This document shows, one piece after another, positions 8,702 to 17,005 of a stretch of DNA of 64,000 bases. The notes below the pieces were generated by a model that saw only the letters and a list, made by a program, of their open reading frames with translations, was not told the DNA's origin and searched no databases. Source of the DNA: Agaribacillus sp965228415 (lineage in GTDB: Bacteria; Bacteroidota; Bacteroidia; Cytophagales; Cyclobacteriaceae); contig OZ245814.1 of NCBI GenBank assembly GCA_965228415.1, positions 2,914,001 through 2,978,000 on the forward strand. The letters run 5' to 3'. Every line of letters starts with the position of its first letter. Within the stretch, counting starts at the first letter, position 1. A program made the position numbers and the translations under genes.

Positions 8702-9787
8702 TTAATGTTTCTTCAGCAGGGCCAATAACCAACTATTCTGATAGAGGTTCTCCCTTCCTACCTTCTTGGATTTCAGGATACCCACTTTTTCAAGCGCCTT
8801 TAAATATTCCGCTGCTGTTTGCCTTTTGGCGATCCCTCTTTCCACTAAAAAACTCCCCTTGGTATAGGGTTGCTCAAACAGCAGCTCTATCAATTCCTTC
8901 GAATACACCCGGTCCGGCAACTTCTTACGCGCCAGCAGGACGGTCTCCTGCATCAATTCCTGAATCGCATCGATTTTAGCAATTGTATGCTGGGCGGTGA
9001 CTGTAATACCCTCCAGCATAAACAATATCCATTGTTCCCACTGCTGATTTTCCGTCACCGCCCTCAACTTTTTGTAATACGCGTTTTTATGTTCTACCAG
9101 GTAATGGCTTAGGTACAATATAGGCAGGTCCAACAGGTTTTGAGCCACCAGGTAAAGGATAATGATGATCCTGCCGGTGCGGCCATTGCCGTCTTTAAAC
9201 GGATGTATCGCCTCAAACTGGTAGTGAATAACTGCCAGCTTGATCAGGGGGTCGATGTCATCTTTGTTATCGTTCATGTACAGTACCAAATTCTCCAGTA
9301 GCGTTTTGATCTGGATCTCTCCCTCAGGTGGTGTGTAAATTACTTCCTGTGTTACCGGGTTGGCTATCCTGGTCCCTGACCCATCTCTGATACCGACGGC
9401 ATTCTTCTTTATTTTTTGAACCACCTTAACAAATACCTCCTGGCTGAATTTTCCTTTTTGCACCGCGTGAAATCCTTCCCAAAGTGCATTCCGATATGAC
9501 AATACTTCCTTGGTAGCGGGATCTGCACTTCCGGCATCCAGCACGAAGCCTTCGAACAGGGAATCCGAAGTCGTTACAATATTCTCTATTTCAGAGGAGT
9601 CCTTAGCCTCCTTTAAGGTGGCAGTGTTCACCAACATCGACTGGTTGGGAATACTACTGGCTTTGGCATTCAAAGCAGCCAATACCCGGTTGGCTTTAAT
9701 GGCATTTTTGAGGATCGATCTCGATTCCAGCTCCTTGGCCGGGGGTAGCAGGGGAAGATCGTTATATGGTTTTTGCGGGTCAAACAT
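8702..9787 (-). CDS. Fic-family protein, predicted AMP-transferase with N-terminal inhibitory motif
   Basis: The 361-residue protein carries the full Fic motif HPFKDGNGRTGR at residues 195-206, with catalytic His195. An N-terminal SSEIEN at residues 64-69 matches the (S/T)xxxE(G/N) inhibitory helix of class II Fic proteins, so it is probably self-inhibited through Glu68. The YTPPEG segment near residue 151 is the usual flap. Residues about 290-361 look like a winged-helix module (VERGIAKRQTAAEYLKALEKVG), a common C-terminal part of this Fic subgroup. Members transfer AMP, or sometimes phosphate, to protein hydroxyl groups. No antitoxin partner is adjacent. It could act in regulation or as a toxin; the target is unknown. 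Confidence 0.92.
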   Translation of the reverse strand: MFDPQKPYNDLPLLPPAKELESRSILKNAIKANRVLAALNAKASSIPNQSMLVNTATLKEAKDSSEIENIVTTSDSLFEGFVLDAGSADPATKEVLSYRNALWEGFHAVQKGKFSQEVFVKVVQKIKKNAVGIRDGSGTRIANPVTQEVIYTPPEGEIQIKTLLENLVLYMNDNKDDIDPLIKLAVIHYQFEAIHPFKDGNGRTGRIIIILYLVAQNLLDLPILYLSHYLVEHKNAYYKKLRAVTENQQWEQWILFMLEGITVTAQHTIAKIDAIQELMQETVLLARKKLPDRVYSKELIELLFEQPYTKGSFLVERGIAKRQTAAEYLKALEKVGILKSKKVGRENLYQNSWLLALLKKH

Positions 9788-10331
9788 AATTTAAATAATA
9801 CACTTCAGGTATTAATACGTTGGTTTGCAGGCATTATTTTATGGGGTTTATTAAGTTTTGTTTGCTCTCGCCGGAGTTATGGGTAATATCCGGAGGTGTG
9901 CCACACTGATTCCAATAACAGCACTAAAAATACCAGTAGTGGAAGAGGCTAAGCTGAGAACGGCTTCATCCGGATAAATAGAATACAAACAAACATCCCC
10001 CTTATCAATTGAATTTAGCATGATAAAATCCTCATATTGTTTCATTATGGCACGATTTTGTACGCAAATGAACTGCTCTAATTGCATATAAATATCATTA
10101 CAGGATCATACAATTGATTCTCAGCAATTTAAGCCTTTGGCACATTTATTGGATTTTCGAGTAAGTATATCAAGATGACCAGCTCCATAAACAATTAAAA
10201 TATACTGGCTAGTTGAATTGGACCCCTAAAGTGATTTAGTATGCAGATCGATTGAAATGAAATAATCGTTCGAGAGAAACAAAGATGCCTTCTTTGCAAA
10301 AATGATTTAGTGTTGAAATTTAAATTGGGAA
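9788..10331. other. Intergenic region, no supported gene
   Basis: This 544-nt gap separates fic (minus) from a small plus-strand gene. A 78-codon minus-strand frame at 9851-10087 exists, but its C-terminal half does not read like a protein and nothing upstream suggests a promoter, so it is not called. The DNA is A/T-rich with no strong hairpin or repeat. It may hold decayed remnants. Confidence 0.4.
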
Positions 10332-10565
10332 ATGATGAATACCAGCATAGCAGAAATTTTGGAGATATATACCAGGGAAATCAGGTTAATTCTTCAGCCA
10401 CTTGGCTTAGAAAATCATACCAGTGTATTTGAAGAAATATTCAAGAAATACTTAGAGGAAGGAAATGATTTTCATCCTGATGAGCACCTCGATGGTAAAC
10501 GGATTGATTCAAAACGACTTTTTGAGAGGATTATGCAAAAAATAAATGAAAAAGAAGGGTTATAA
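10332..10565 (+). CDS. Small hypothetical protein
   Basis: This 77-residue frame starts at an ATGATG and reads as a plausible soluble helical protein: MMNTSIAEILEIYTREIRL, then LEEGNDFHPDEHLDGKRIDS and a basic C-terminus. Charged residues are well spread and there is no low complexity, which favours a real gene over chance. It has no signal peptide or membrane segment, and I do not recognise the family. It is isolated, with gene-free DNA on both sides, between fic and tRNA-Cys, so context gives no function. A chance reading frame cannot be excluded. Confidence 0.5.
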   Translation: MMNTSIAEILEIYTREIRLILQPLGLENHTSVFEEIFKKYLEEGNDFHPDEHLDGKRIDSKRLFERIMQKINEKEGL

Positions 10566-10928
10566 AAGCATTTTTTCTTGTTAATAAGTCCCAGGTAAAA
10601 ATGATTGATAAGATCTTGAATTCACTTCCATATTGTAATCCTACTTTTAGCAAACAACAAGTCTAATCCGGATCTGATACTCATCGCAGTATTTAATCTC
10701 CAGATATGAAATGTTCCTCTATCGACAGGTTATATATGCTGCCTACTCGTGTCAGAGCAATTATGGTCTATAAATCACCTTAAAACATGAAAGACTAGTA
10801 ATAATAAGTATCCATTACTTTTTTTGATGGAAATTTTATCTTTCAAGGCTTTCCAAGACTTTAATCCTTTGCTCTTAATGAGCAGACTTTTGACAATTTT
10901 TCCTATGGATAGGTAATTATAAAAGTAA
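10566..10928. other. Gene-free A/T-rich stretch
   Basis: No protein-coding frame or RNA gene is recognised here. A short hairpin (TGCTC/GAGCA around 10870-10885) is present but lacks a T tract. The right end runs into the terminator of tRNA-Cys. Confidence 0.35.
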
Positions 10929-10961
10929 AAAACCACCTGAATTTTAGATTCAGGTGGTTTT
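10929..10961 (-). terminator. Strong hairpin terminator after tRNA-Cys
   Basis: A perfect 13-bp stem pairs AAAACCACCTGAA (10929-10941) with TTCAGGTGGTTTT (10949-10961) around a 7-nt loop. A/T runs flank both sides, so it may work in either direction. It lies 13 nt beyond the 3' end of the minus-strand tRNA. Confidence 0.85.
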
Positions 10962-10974
10962 TTGATAATTAATC

Positions 10975-11048
10975 TGGAGGTCGCGAGCGGATTCGAACCG
11001 CTGTACGAGCTTTTGCAGAGCTCTGCCTAGCCACTCGGCCACACGACC
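10975..11048 (-). tRNA. tRNA-Cys (GCA anticodon)
   Basis: Read on the minus strand, the 7-bp acceptor stem GGTCGTG pairs with CGCGACC (one G-T pair). It is followed by a D-arm, an anticodon stem GAGCT/AGCTC enclosing CTGCAAA (anticodon GCA), and a T-arm with the GGTTCGAATCC loop. A discriminator T and an encoded CCA complete it at 10975-10977. All arms pair, so the gene appears intact. A strong terminator follows. Confidence 0.97.
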
Positions 11049-11218
11049 TTGTATTTTTTCTTCAGGCTGTCAAATCTAAAAAGTTTTTATTTTTTGTTCA
11101 AAGTTTCTGAGACATTTTTAGAAATGAATGCTACGCCAACTGTTGACAGGAGATATAGTTATATAAAAAATAATATGCCCAACAAAGTTTATCTCCTGTA
11201 ACCCCCTCCTGACCGCCG

Positions 11219-11226
11219 CAAAGGTA
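11219..11226 (-). promoter_or_regulatory. Possible -7 box upstream of tRNA-Cys
   Basis: On the minus strand TACCTTTG fits TAnnTTTG. It lies just after the rpsA stop and points toward tRNA-Cys, which starts about 170 nt downstream. No -33 TTTG is at the right distance. Between them lies a 10-bp inverted repeat, ACAGGAGATA at 11146-11155 and TATCTCCTGT at 11190-11199. Confidence 0.3.
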
Positions 11227-11258
11227 AGTCAAAAGGGGATATTTATAAAATAAAGATT

Positions 11259-12551
11259 TTACTCTTCTGTCTTTTCTTCAGTTGCCTCGTCTACTTCCTC
11301 CTTCTTGGCACTGGCTGTCTTCTTTTTTGTAGCTTTTGGCTCCTCTGCTTCCTCCTTGTCCTTCTCAGCTACCTCATCAACTTTCTCTTCGACCGCTTCA
11401 GCTTTCACTTCTTCAGCAGCTTCTTCCGGCTTTTCTTCTGCCTTAGGCGCTTCTGCCACTTCTTCCGCTGGTGCCGCTGCCGGTTCCTCAGCCTTTGGCG
11501 CTTCTTCTGCCACCTCTTCAGCCTTTGCCTTTGCTTCTTCCTTCACTTCTTTCGGTGCCTCTTCTGCTTTAGGCTCTGCCTTAGGCTTTGCTACTTTCTT
11601 CTCAGCAGGTGCCGGCGCCGATTTGCCTTCCATCTGGCTTTTTAAAGCCGACAATGCTTCCAGATCTCCTAACGTTGACTTTTCAGAGTCTTTGTTGATT
11701 TTATCAATGGTGCTCTTAGGCGACTTTTTACGTTTTGGTCTGGACGTCTCCGCAGCTGCAGAGTGTACATTGGTGTGAGACATCACAATTCTTTTGTCGT
11801 CCTTAGAGAACTCAATCACCTTAAAGGTTAAAGTCTCACCAGCTTCAGCAGTGGTACCGTCTTCTTTTACCAGGTGTCTGACTGTGGCAAATCCTTCAAT
11901 ACCATAAGGCAACTCCAGTACCGCCCCTTTGTCAGTTTTGCTGAGGATAGAACATTTGTGCTCCGAACCTATGGTAAATACTGTTTCGAAGGTATCCCAA
12001 GGGTTTTCTTCCAACTGCTTGTGACCTAAGGCCAGCCTTCTGTTTTCCACATCCAGCTCCAGTACCTGCACTTCCAGCTTATCGCCAACCTTCACAAATT
12101 CAGAAGGATGCTTGATTTTTTTGGTCCACGACAAATCTGAAACGTGTACTAATCCATCAATACCTTCTTCCAGCTCGATGAATAAACCGAAGTTGGTCAG
12201 GTTTCTAACAATACCCTTGTGTTTTGTACCAACCGCATATTTGGTCAATACATTTTCTTTGGTCCAGGGATCTTCCGTCAATTGCTTGATACCCAAAGAC
12301 ATTTTCCTTTCTTCTCTGTCAAGTGTCAATACGACAGCCTCCAGTTTGTCACCTATGTTAATGAAATCCTGCGGATTTCTCAGGTGCTGTGACCACGACA
12401 TTTCCGAAACGTGGATCAGCCCCTCTACACCCGGCTGGATTTCCAGGAATGCACCGTAATCCGCCACGTTGACAATAGAGCCGCTGATATGAGAACCAAT
12501 CTGAATCTCTTCTGACAGCGAATCCCAGGGATGTGCCGTCAATTGCTTCAT
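11259..12551 (-). CDS. rpsA: Ribosomal protein S1, C-terminal part (separated by frameshift)
   Basis: These 430 codons continue S1 after a frame change. Three S1 RNA-binding domains follow: about residues 17-85 (GSIVNVADYGAFLEI), 102-172 (GIVRNLTNFGLFIELEEG) and 189-255 (CSILSKTDKGAVLEL). From about residue 275 to the end the protein becomes an Ala/Glu/Lys/Pro-rich low-complexity tail of some 150 residues. The ATG at 12551 overlaps the TGA that ends the upstream part as ATGA, so reinitiation is possible, but the codon is the expected internal Met of SLG-MKQL. Adding one G before ATG (CTGGGCATG instead of CTGGCATG) restores a single frame of about 708 residues. S1 is essential for translation initiation, so either a sequencing error or an unusual split is likely. 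Confidence 0.85.
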   Translation of the reverse strand: MKQLTAHPWDSLSEEIQIGSHISGSIVNVADYGAFLEIQPGVEGLIHVSEMSWSQHLRNPQDFINIGDKLEAVVLTLDREERKMSLGIKQLTEDPWTKENVLTKYAVGTKHKGIVRNLTNFGLFIELEEGIDGLVHVSDLSWTKKIKHPSEFVKVGDKLEVQVLELDVENRRLALGHKQLEENPWDTFETVFTIGSEHKCSILSKTDKGAVLELPYGIEGFATVRHLVKEDGTTAEAGETLTFKVIEFSKDDKRIVMSHTNVHSAAAETSRPKRKKSPKSTIDKINKDSEKSTLGDLEALSALKSQMEGKSAPAPAEKKVAKPKAEPKAEEAPKEVKEEAKAKAEEVAEEAPKAEEPAAAPAEEVAEAPKAEEKPEEAAEEVKAEAVEEKVDEVAEKDKEEAEEPKATKKKTASAKKEEVDEATEEKTEE

Positions 12552-13384
12552 GCCAGTGAAATTCTCTTCTTGTTATCGTCAAAATCCAACACCACCACAT
12601 TTACTTTCTGATCCAGCTGAAGTACTTCCTCAGGATGGTTGATTCTACCCCAGGAAATATCGGTGATATGTAGTAATCCGTCAACACCGCCAAGATCAAT
12701 AAAGACACCGAAGTTGGTCATATTTTTGATAACCCCTTCGAGTACCTGTCCTTTCTCCAGGTTGTTGAGGATCTCTATTTTCTGTTTTTCAAGATCTTTT
12801 TCTATAAGTACTTTGTGTGAAACAACCACGTTGTCGTTAGAATAGTTGATCTTCACAACTTTTACTTCCATCTTATTGCCTACAAAAACATCAAAATCTC
12901 TAATAGGCTTGACATCTATTTGAGAACCTGGCAGGAATGCTTCAACACCAAAGATATCTACAATAAGTCCACCTTTGGTTCTTCTTTTGACCATACCTTC
13001 AATCACCTCATCCTTATCGAGGGCTTGCTGGATTTGCTCCCAGGCCTTTACAATTTTTGCTTTTCTTCTGGAAAGCACCAATTGTCCGTTGGCATTTTCC
13101 TGTTCTTCAATATATACCTGTACTTCATCCCCGATTTTCAAATCTTCCAAATCGCGGAATTCTGATGCAGAAACCAGACCATCGGATTTGAATCCGATAT
13201 TTAAAATAACGTCGCGGTCTGATATACCTACCACAGTACCCGTCACTACCTCCTTTTCCTGGATTTCGTTGAGGGTACCCTCGTACATTTTGATCAATTC
13301 TTCTTTTTCTTTGTCGGTATAATTTTCGCCAAATCCTTTTGGCTCTACATTATCCCAATCAAACTCTTCCGGTGTTTCGCTCAT
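12548..13384 (-). CDS. rpsA: Ribosomal protein S1, N-terminal part (ends early by frameshift)
   Basis: From the ATG at 13384 (MSETPEEFDWDNV, the usual Bacteroidota S1 opening) there are 278 residues holding three S1 domains: GTVVGISDRDVILNIGFKS, GMVKRRTKGGLIVDIFG and GVIKNMTNFGVFIDLGG. The frame stops at TGA right after KKRISLA, where relatives continue RISLGMKQL. The frame is open 32 codons further upstream to 13480, but the shorter start fits relatives. A TAnnTTTG-type box at 13498-13505 would give a leader of about 100 nt, which might carry S1 self-regulation. S1 brings mRNA to the 30S subunit, and it matters especially in Bacteroidota, where Shine-Dalgarno sequences are rare. Confidence 0.88.
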   Translation of the reverse strand: MSETPEEFDWDNVEPKGFGENYTDKEKEELIKMYEGTLNEIQEKEVVTGTVVGISDRDVILNIGFKSDGLVSASEFRDLEDLKIGDEVQVYIEEQENANGQLVLSRRKAKIVKAWEQIQQALDKDEVIEGMVKRRTKGGLIVDIFGVEAFLPGSQIDVKPIRDFDVFVGNKMEVKVVKINYSNDNVVVSHKVLIEKDLEKQKIEILNNLEKGQVLEGVIKNMTNFGVFIDLGGVDGLLHITDISWGRINHPEEVLQLDQKVNVVVLDFDDNKKRISLA

Positions 13385-13497
13385 GGTGAATTTGTAAGCT
13401 GTAATTTTACAATAGTTCTTCACCTGTCTCGGTAAAAAACTAAGGTTTTCGTTTAACAATTCCCTGTCCAACAGGGCCATCCATTTTGAATGGAGTG

Positions 13498-13505
13498 CAA
13501 AGGTA
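13498..13505 (-). promoter_or_regulatory. Bacteroidota -7 box for rpsA
   Basis: Minus-strand TACCTTTG matches TAnnTTTG and lies about 110 nt before the preferred rpsA start. A clear -33 TTTG was not found. Confidence 0.45.
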
Positions 13506-13593
13506 GTAAAAATTTATATTCCTACTATGATTGCCTATAAATATTTTGTCCTTCTAAGGAATAAATGGTAAGAAGCCGTGCTGTGGTATAAAA

Positions 13594-14370
13594 TTACTCT
13601 GCCGGCGTTACAGTCACGTTTTCTAAATTTATATGAGAAAGTTCTGTCAATTGATTGTCCTCGTATAGCTGATCGTAATGACTTAGTGGTGTGTCTTCAG
13701 AGGTGTATTTGTAGTTGACATGGTCTGTAAACAGGATATCTCCGACCCTTCTTCTATTATATATTTCCCTAAAGCGGGTGCCTCCTCCATCAACCTCATA
13801 CGCATAAGCAAAATAATCCATGGTGAAGGAATCCTTGTTTATCCAGTAAACAAATACATCACTATAATCTTCTCCGCCTCCGTCTTGCTCAAAGGAAATT
13901 TCAATTTTGTGATATTTTTGGTCCTTTAACGAGCACATACCCACATATTTTTTTCTGACAGCAGCATCATTTAAAACAAATGGTGTCATCGCAAAATAGG
14001 CAACTGAGTTAACGGATCGGGCATATTTTGCTGCCATGGTATCCGGAATGTTGATTTTTTCTCCATTCAACAGGCGGTAAAAGCCATCGTTATTCAATAC
14101 ATCTTTAAATTTACCTAAAGAATCCTCAAAAGAGCGGGTATACTCAAACCAGTTGTCTTTTTTCAAAATGGTATAATACCGGTCACGGAAGTCAAAACCT
14201 ATTAAAACATTATCGTAATGCTCCCCTCCATGCTTTTCGATGGCTTTATCTATGATAACTTGCGGATCAGGCTTTTCAGAGCAGGATAAGATCCCTACTC
14301 CCATCATGCAGACACAAATAATCGTTCTCAATTGTGATAGTTGCTGACGGTTAATGCTTAATTCATCCAT
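13594..14370 (-). CDS. DUF6503-like lipoprotein
   Basis: This 258-residue protein has an N-terminal hydrophobic segment ending at a GILSC lipobox near residue 30, so it should be a periplasmic lipoprotein. The mature part opens with IDKAIEKHGGEHYDNVLIGFDFRDRYY, which resembles the DUF6503 family common in Bacteroidota. The fold of that family suggests a LolA/LolB-like half-barrel, but no function is established. The short upstream Met codons leave the exact start uncertain. It stands alone on the minus strand after rpsA, with about 265 nt before the next plus-strand gene. Confidence 0.65.
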   Translation of the reverse strand: MDELSINRQQLSQLRTIICVCMMGVGILSCSEKPDPQVIIDKAIEKHGGEHYDNVLIGFDFRDRYYTILKKDNWFEYTRSFEDSLGKFKDVLNNDGFYRLLNGEKINIPDTMAAKYARSVNSVAYFAMTPFVLNDAAVRKKYVGMCSLKDQKYHKIEISFEQDGGGEDYSDVFVYWINKDSFTMDYFAYAYEVDGGGTRFREIYNRRRVGDILFTDHVNYKYTSEDTPLSHYDQLYEDNQLTELSHINLENVTVTPAE

Positions 14371-14635
14371 AAAAATTCAACAATCAGTAACCTTATTACG
14401 GATAAGACTGCGAAAAAGTTAGCAAAGCAGGAAAATTATCCGTTTTCAAAAGATTTGTCCGGCCATTTACCGTATGAATTATACTTCTCTAATGTATACT
14501 GGAAATATTTGTTTTATTTGCTAAATTCGCTATATATTTTTTGAAGCTACGCTATTTTTAATTAAAAATTTACCCGGGGCGCCCGTAGCTGAATTGTTTT
14601 AAACTTTGCAAGTCTGACAAAACAATTTTATTCCA

Positions 14636-15010
14636 ATGAAGTCATTCTTAGGCGGTTTGTTGATATTTCTTCAGCTGGTATTAATAATTAATGCGAGGTT
14701 TGGCGTACTACGCTATTATTGCTGGGCACCACACGACGAGCAAAGTGTCTTTAATCTGTCTGTAATTATTGATCAAAAACAGCTGACAAGAGAAGAGACC
14801 AACAAACGCTATCGGTTCACTGATTGGCGCTACTGGCAGGATGGCAAGTATCGCAATGTGCGCCTGGAATCAAGATCCATTGAAAATATTAAAAGTATTA
14901 TCAGCCAATTTGAAAGCACCTATGGCCAAGACGATCAGGCCTCGGTAACGCTCACTTATGAAATAAACGGGGGGCCTGCAAAAACCTGGCAGTGGCCAGC
15001 CGACCAATAA
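14636..15010 (+). CDS. Small membrane-anchored or exported protein, partner of the HTTM protein
   Basis: The 124-residue product begins with one hydrophobic segment (residues about 2-22, LGGLLIFLQLVLIINARFG) that could be a signal anchor. The rest is soluble, with a Trp/Tyr-rich patch (FTDWRYWQDGKYRNVRLES) and a C-terminal QWPADQ. No family is recognised. Its TAA is separated by a single base from the ATG of the HTTM protein, so the two are almost certainly cotranscribed. Similar small exported partners are often found beside HTTM proteins, but their role is unknown. Confidence 0.65.
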   Translation: MKSFLGGLLIFLQLVLIINARFGVLRYYCWAPHDEQSVFNLSVIIDQKQLTREETNKRYRFTDWRYWQDGKYRNVRLESRSIENIKSIISQFESTYGQDDQASVTLTYEINGGPAKTWQWPADQ

Positions 15011-15011
15011 A

Positions 15012-16091
15012 ATGAATCTTACCAATTATAATCCCTTCAAGTTTTCCGGCACGGATTTGCCACCATATTTATTGTTTATGGTTAAACTGCTTACCGTTGC
15101 ACTGATTGGTAAAGGTTATTTTTTCGATTTACCAAAGCCGTTTCTACCCTTTTTCCTGCTGTTTGATCATATCCCAGGACTTTTATTTCAGTCAATCCTG
15201 AATGCTGGCGCAGTTGTTTTTGTCATTTTGTTATTTACCAATCAAAAAGTTCGTTTAAGCTGCTTTGTACTGGGTACGATATTTCTTGTGGGGACGCTTT
15301 CATCCAAAATCTACTACTCCAACGCTAAAGTTTATTGCGGATTGATTTATCTGATGACGGCACTCAATGAAAACAGGCGTCGCCCCTGGCTTATCCAACT
15401 TCAGATAATCGTCGTTTATTTCGGCGCAGGTATTAACAAATTGTTTGAACCGGATTGGCGTTCCGGACAATACTTTGATCACTGGATGGTGAATGTGATA
15501 CAGGCTAAATTCTACACCTTCCTGGCCGATGCCACATCCCACGAGATGCTTTCAAAAATATTTAGCTGGAAAACCATTGTGGTGGAAATTGTTGTGTTAC
15601 CCTTAACGCTCTTATTCAAAAGGTGGCATCGGGTGGGCATCTGGATCGGTATGGTGTTTCATACTTTTGCCTTTTGGTTGGCCGGATTTAGTTTTGAGGT
15701 CTTTTACTCGGCCATTTTAATCTCCTATATATCTTTTGCCCAATTCCCATCGAACATTATTGTTAATGGTTTAGAATGGAATTTTTCGAGCCGGCTGTTA
15801 AAAGATACGTTGCAATGGTCTGATGTCGATAATCGATTTAAATTCCATGACAAAGATAGCGCGCCCCAAACCGGTGGACTGATCATTGACTTTAATGAAA
15901 AACAAGACTGGATTGGCAGATTGGCAAGGCTGAGATTCCTACTTATTTATCACCCATTAACCTACGTCATATTTACACTTTTTCTCACACTTCCTTTTCT
16001 TCCCAATATCACTCAGCACTTTACAGGATTAAGCTGTATGATTTTATTTTTTCCTTTTTATAAGCCATTGAAACAGCCTGGTGAAGCATAA
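15012..16091 (+). CDS. HTTM-domain (gamma-carboxylase-like) polytopic membrane protein
   Basis: The 359-residue protein has several hydrophobic segments spread over most of its length, with about 7-8 membrane spans. The signature QLQIIVVYFGAGINKLFEPDW followed by SGQYFDHW matches the HTTM family, related to the membrane part of vitamin K-dependent gamma-glutamyl carboxylase. A soluble loop (residues about 250-300) precedes the last two spans. Bacterial HTTM proteins have no settled substrate, and the carboxylase chemistry may not be kept. It is preceded 1 nt upstream by a small exported protein and ends 3 nt before the convergent tesA-like gene. Confidence 0.75.
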   Translation: MNLTNYNPFKFSGTDLPPYLLFMVKLLTVALIGKGYFFDLPKPFLPFFLLFDHIPGLLFQSILNAGAVVFVILLFTNQKVRLSCFVLGTIFLVGTLSSKIYYSNAKVYCGLIYLMTALNENRRRPWLIQLQIIVVYFGAGINKLFEPDWRSGQYFDHWMVNVIQAKFYTFLADATSHEMLSKIFSWKTIVVEIVVLPLTLLFKRWHRVGIWIGMVFHTFAFWLAGFSFEVFYSAILISYISFAQFPSNIIVNGLEWNFSSRLLKDTLQWSDVDNRFKFHDKDSAPQTGGLIIDFNEKQDWIGRLARLRFLLIYHPLTYVIFTLFLTLPFLPNITQHFTGLSCMILFFPFYKPLKQPGEA

Positions 16092-16093
16092 TT

Positions 16094-16795
16094 TCAGCTT
16101 GTTTCCGGTTTTAAAATTTCCTCCAGGATCTTCCAGACATTTTCTGCTACAATTTTATGCCCTTCCTCATTGGGGTGAATGCCATCAGGCTGGTTCAGCT
16201 CCGGTTCGCCGCCTACATCAGCCAGTAAAAATGGAATAAGCATTACTTCGTTTTTCTCAGCAATTTCGGGAAATACGGCCCGGAAAGATGCTGTATAATC
16301 CTGTCCCATATTTGGGGGTATCTGCATACCCGCCAAAACTATCTGGCAATCCTGGTACTTGGCCTTAATTTTATCAATCATTTGCTGGAGGTTTTTCCGG
16401 GTCTCCTCTATGCTAATACCTCGCAGACCATCATTGCCCCCAAGTTCCAATACAAATATGTCAACTTTCTGATTCAGCACCCAGTCTATCCTGGTATTTC
16501 CACTGGCAGTAGTCTCTCCACTGAGCCCTGCATTGACAACCTTATAATTTAATCCTAAAGTATCTACCTTAGCTTGTATAAGCGCCGGAAAAGCCTTGTC
16601 CATTTCCAATCCGTAGCCGGCCGTAAGACTATTTCCAAAAAACAAGATTATTTTTTTCGTTGACGGGGTCTGTGCAGTACTGTTTTCAAGAGGCTTGGAA
16701 ATTTGCTTTTCCTCTTCACGACTACCGGTACCGCTGCAGGCAACCTGCCAGATGACAAATAAAAATATGAACAAATTATTGACTACTTTTTTCAT
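16094..16795 (-). CDS. tesA: SGNH/GDSL hydrolase lipoprotein, TesA-like
   Basis: This 233-residue protein has a signal segment ending WQVAC, giving lipidated Cys20. SGNH blocks are intact: GNSLTAG with catalytic Ser56, GLSGETTASG, GGNDGLRG, and DGIHPNEEGH with the catalytic Asp/His pair. E. coli TesA, a thioesterase/lysophospholipase/arylesterase, has the same blocks. It is transcribed divergently from a YbbA-type ATPase and YbbP-type permease, the same arrangement as in E. coli. That makes a partnership in extracting or hydrolysing hydrophobic compounds in the envelope likely. It differs in being a lipoprotein rather than a soluble periplasmic enzyme. Confidence 0.88.
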   Translation of the reverse strand: MKKVVNNLFIFLFVIWQVACSGTGSREEEKQISKPLENSTAQTPSTKKIILFFGNSLTAGYGLEMDKAFPALIQAKVDTLGLNYKVVNAGLSGETTASGNTRIDWVLNQKVDIFVLELGGNDGLRGISIEETRKNLQQMIDKIKAKYQDCQIVLAGMQIPPNMGQDYTASFRAVFPEIAEKNEVMLIPFLLADVGGEPELNQPDGIHPNEEGHKIVAENVWKILEEILKPETS

Positions 16796-17005
16796 AAATC
16801 ATTATTTAAACAATTCCGGAAACTTAGCCTGACCATTGATGAGGTTAGTTAACCTTTTATGGGATAAATGTTTACTTCGTAAAATATTTACAAACAACTA
16901 AGTTACCAATTCGTTTTAATATTCATGGCTGTTAAATAAATGTAATTACTGTTTTATTAATTAACCACTTATCTATATTTAAAGTTTTAAATCATAAATT
17001 GAAAA

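Noticed and set aside
9851..10087. 78-codon minus-strand frame between fic and the small unknown gene
   Set aside because: No recognisable family, no promoter, and a C-terminal half that looks random; kept only as part of the gap note.
11305..11778. 157-codon Ala/Ser-rich plus-strand frame
   Set aside because: It is the antisense shadow of the low-complexity S1 tail.
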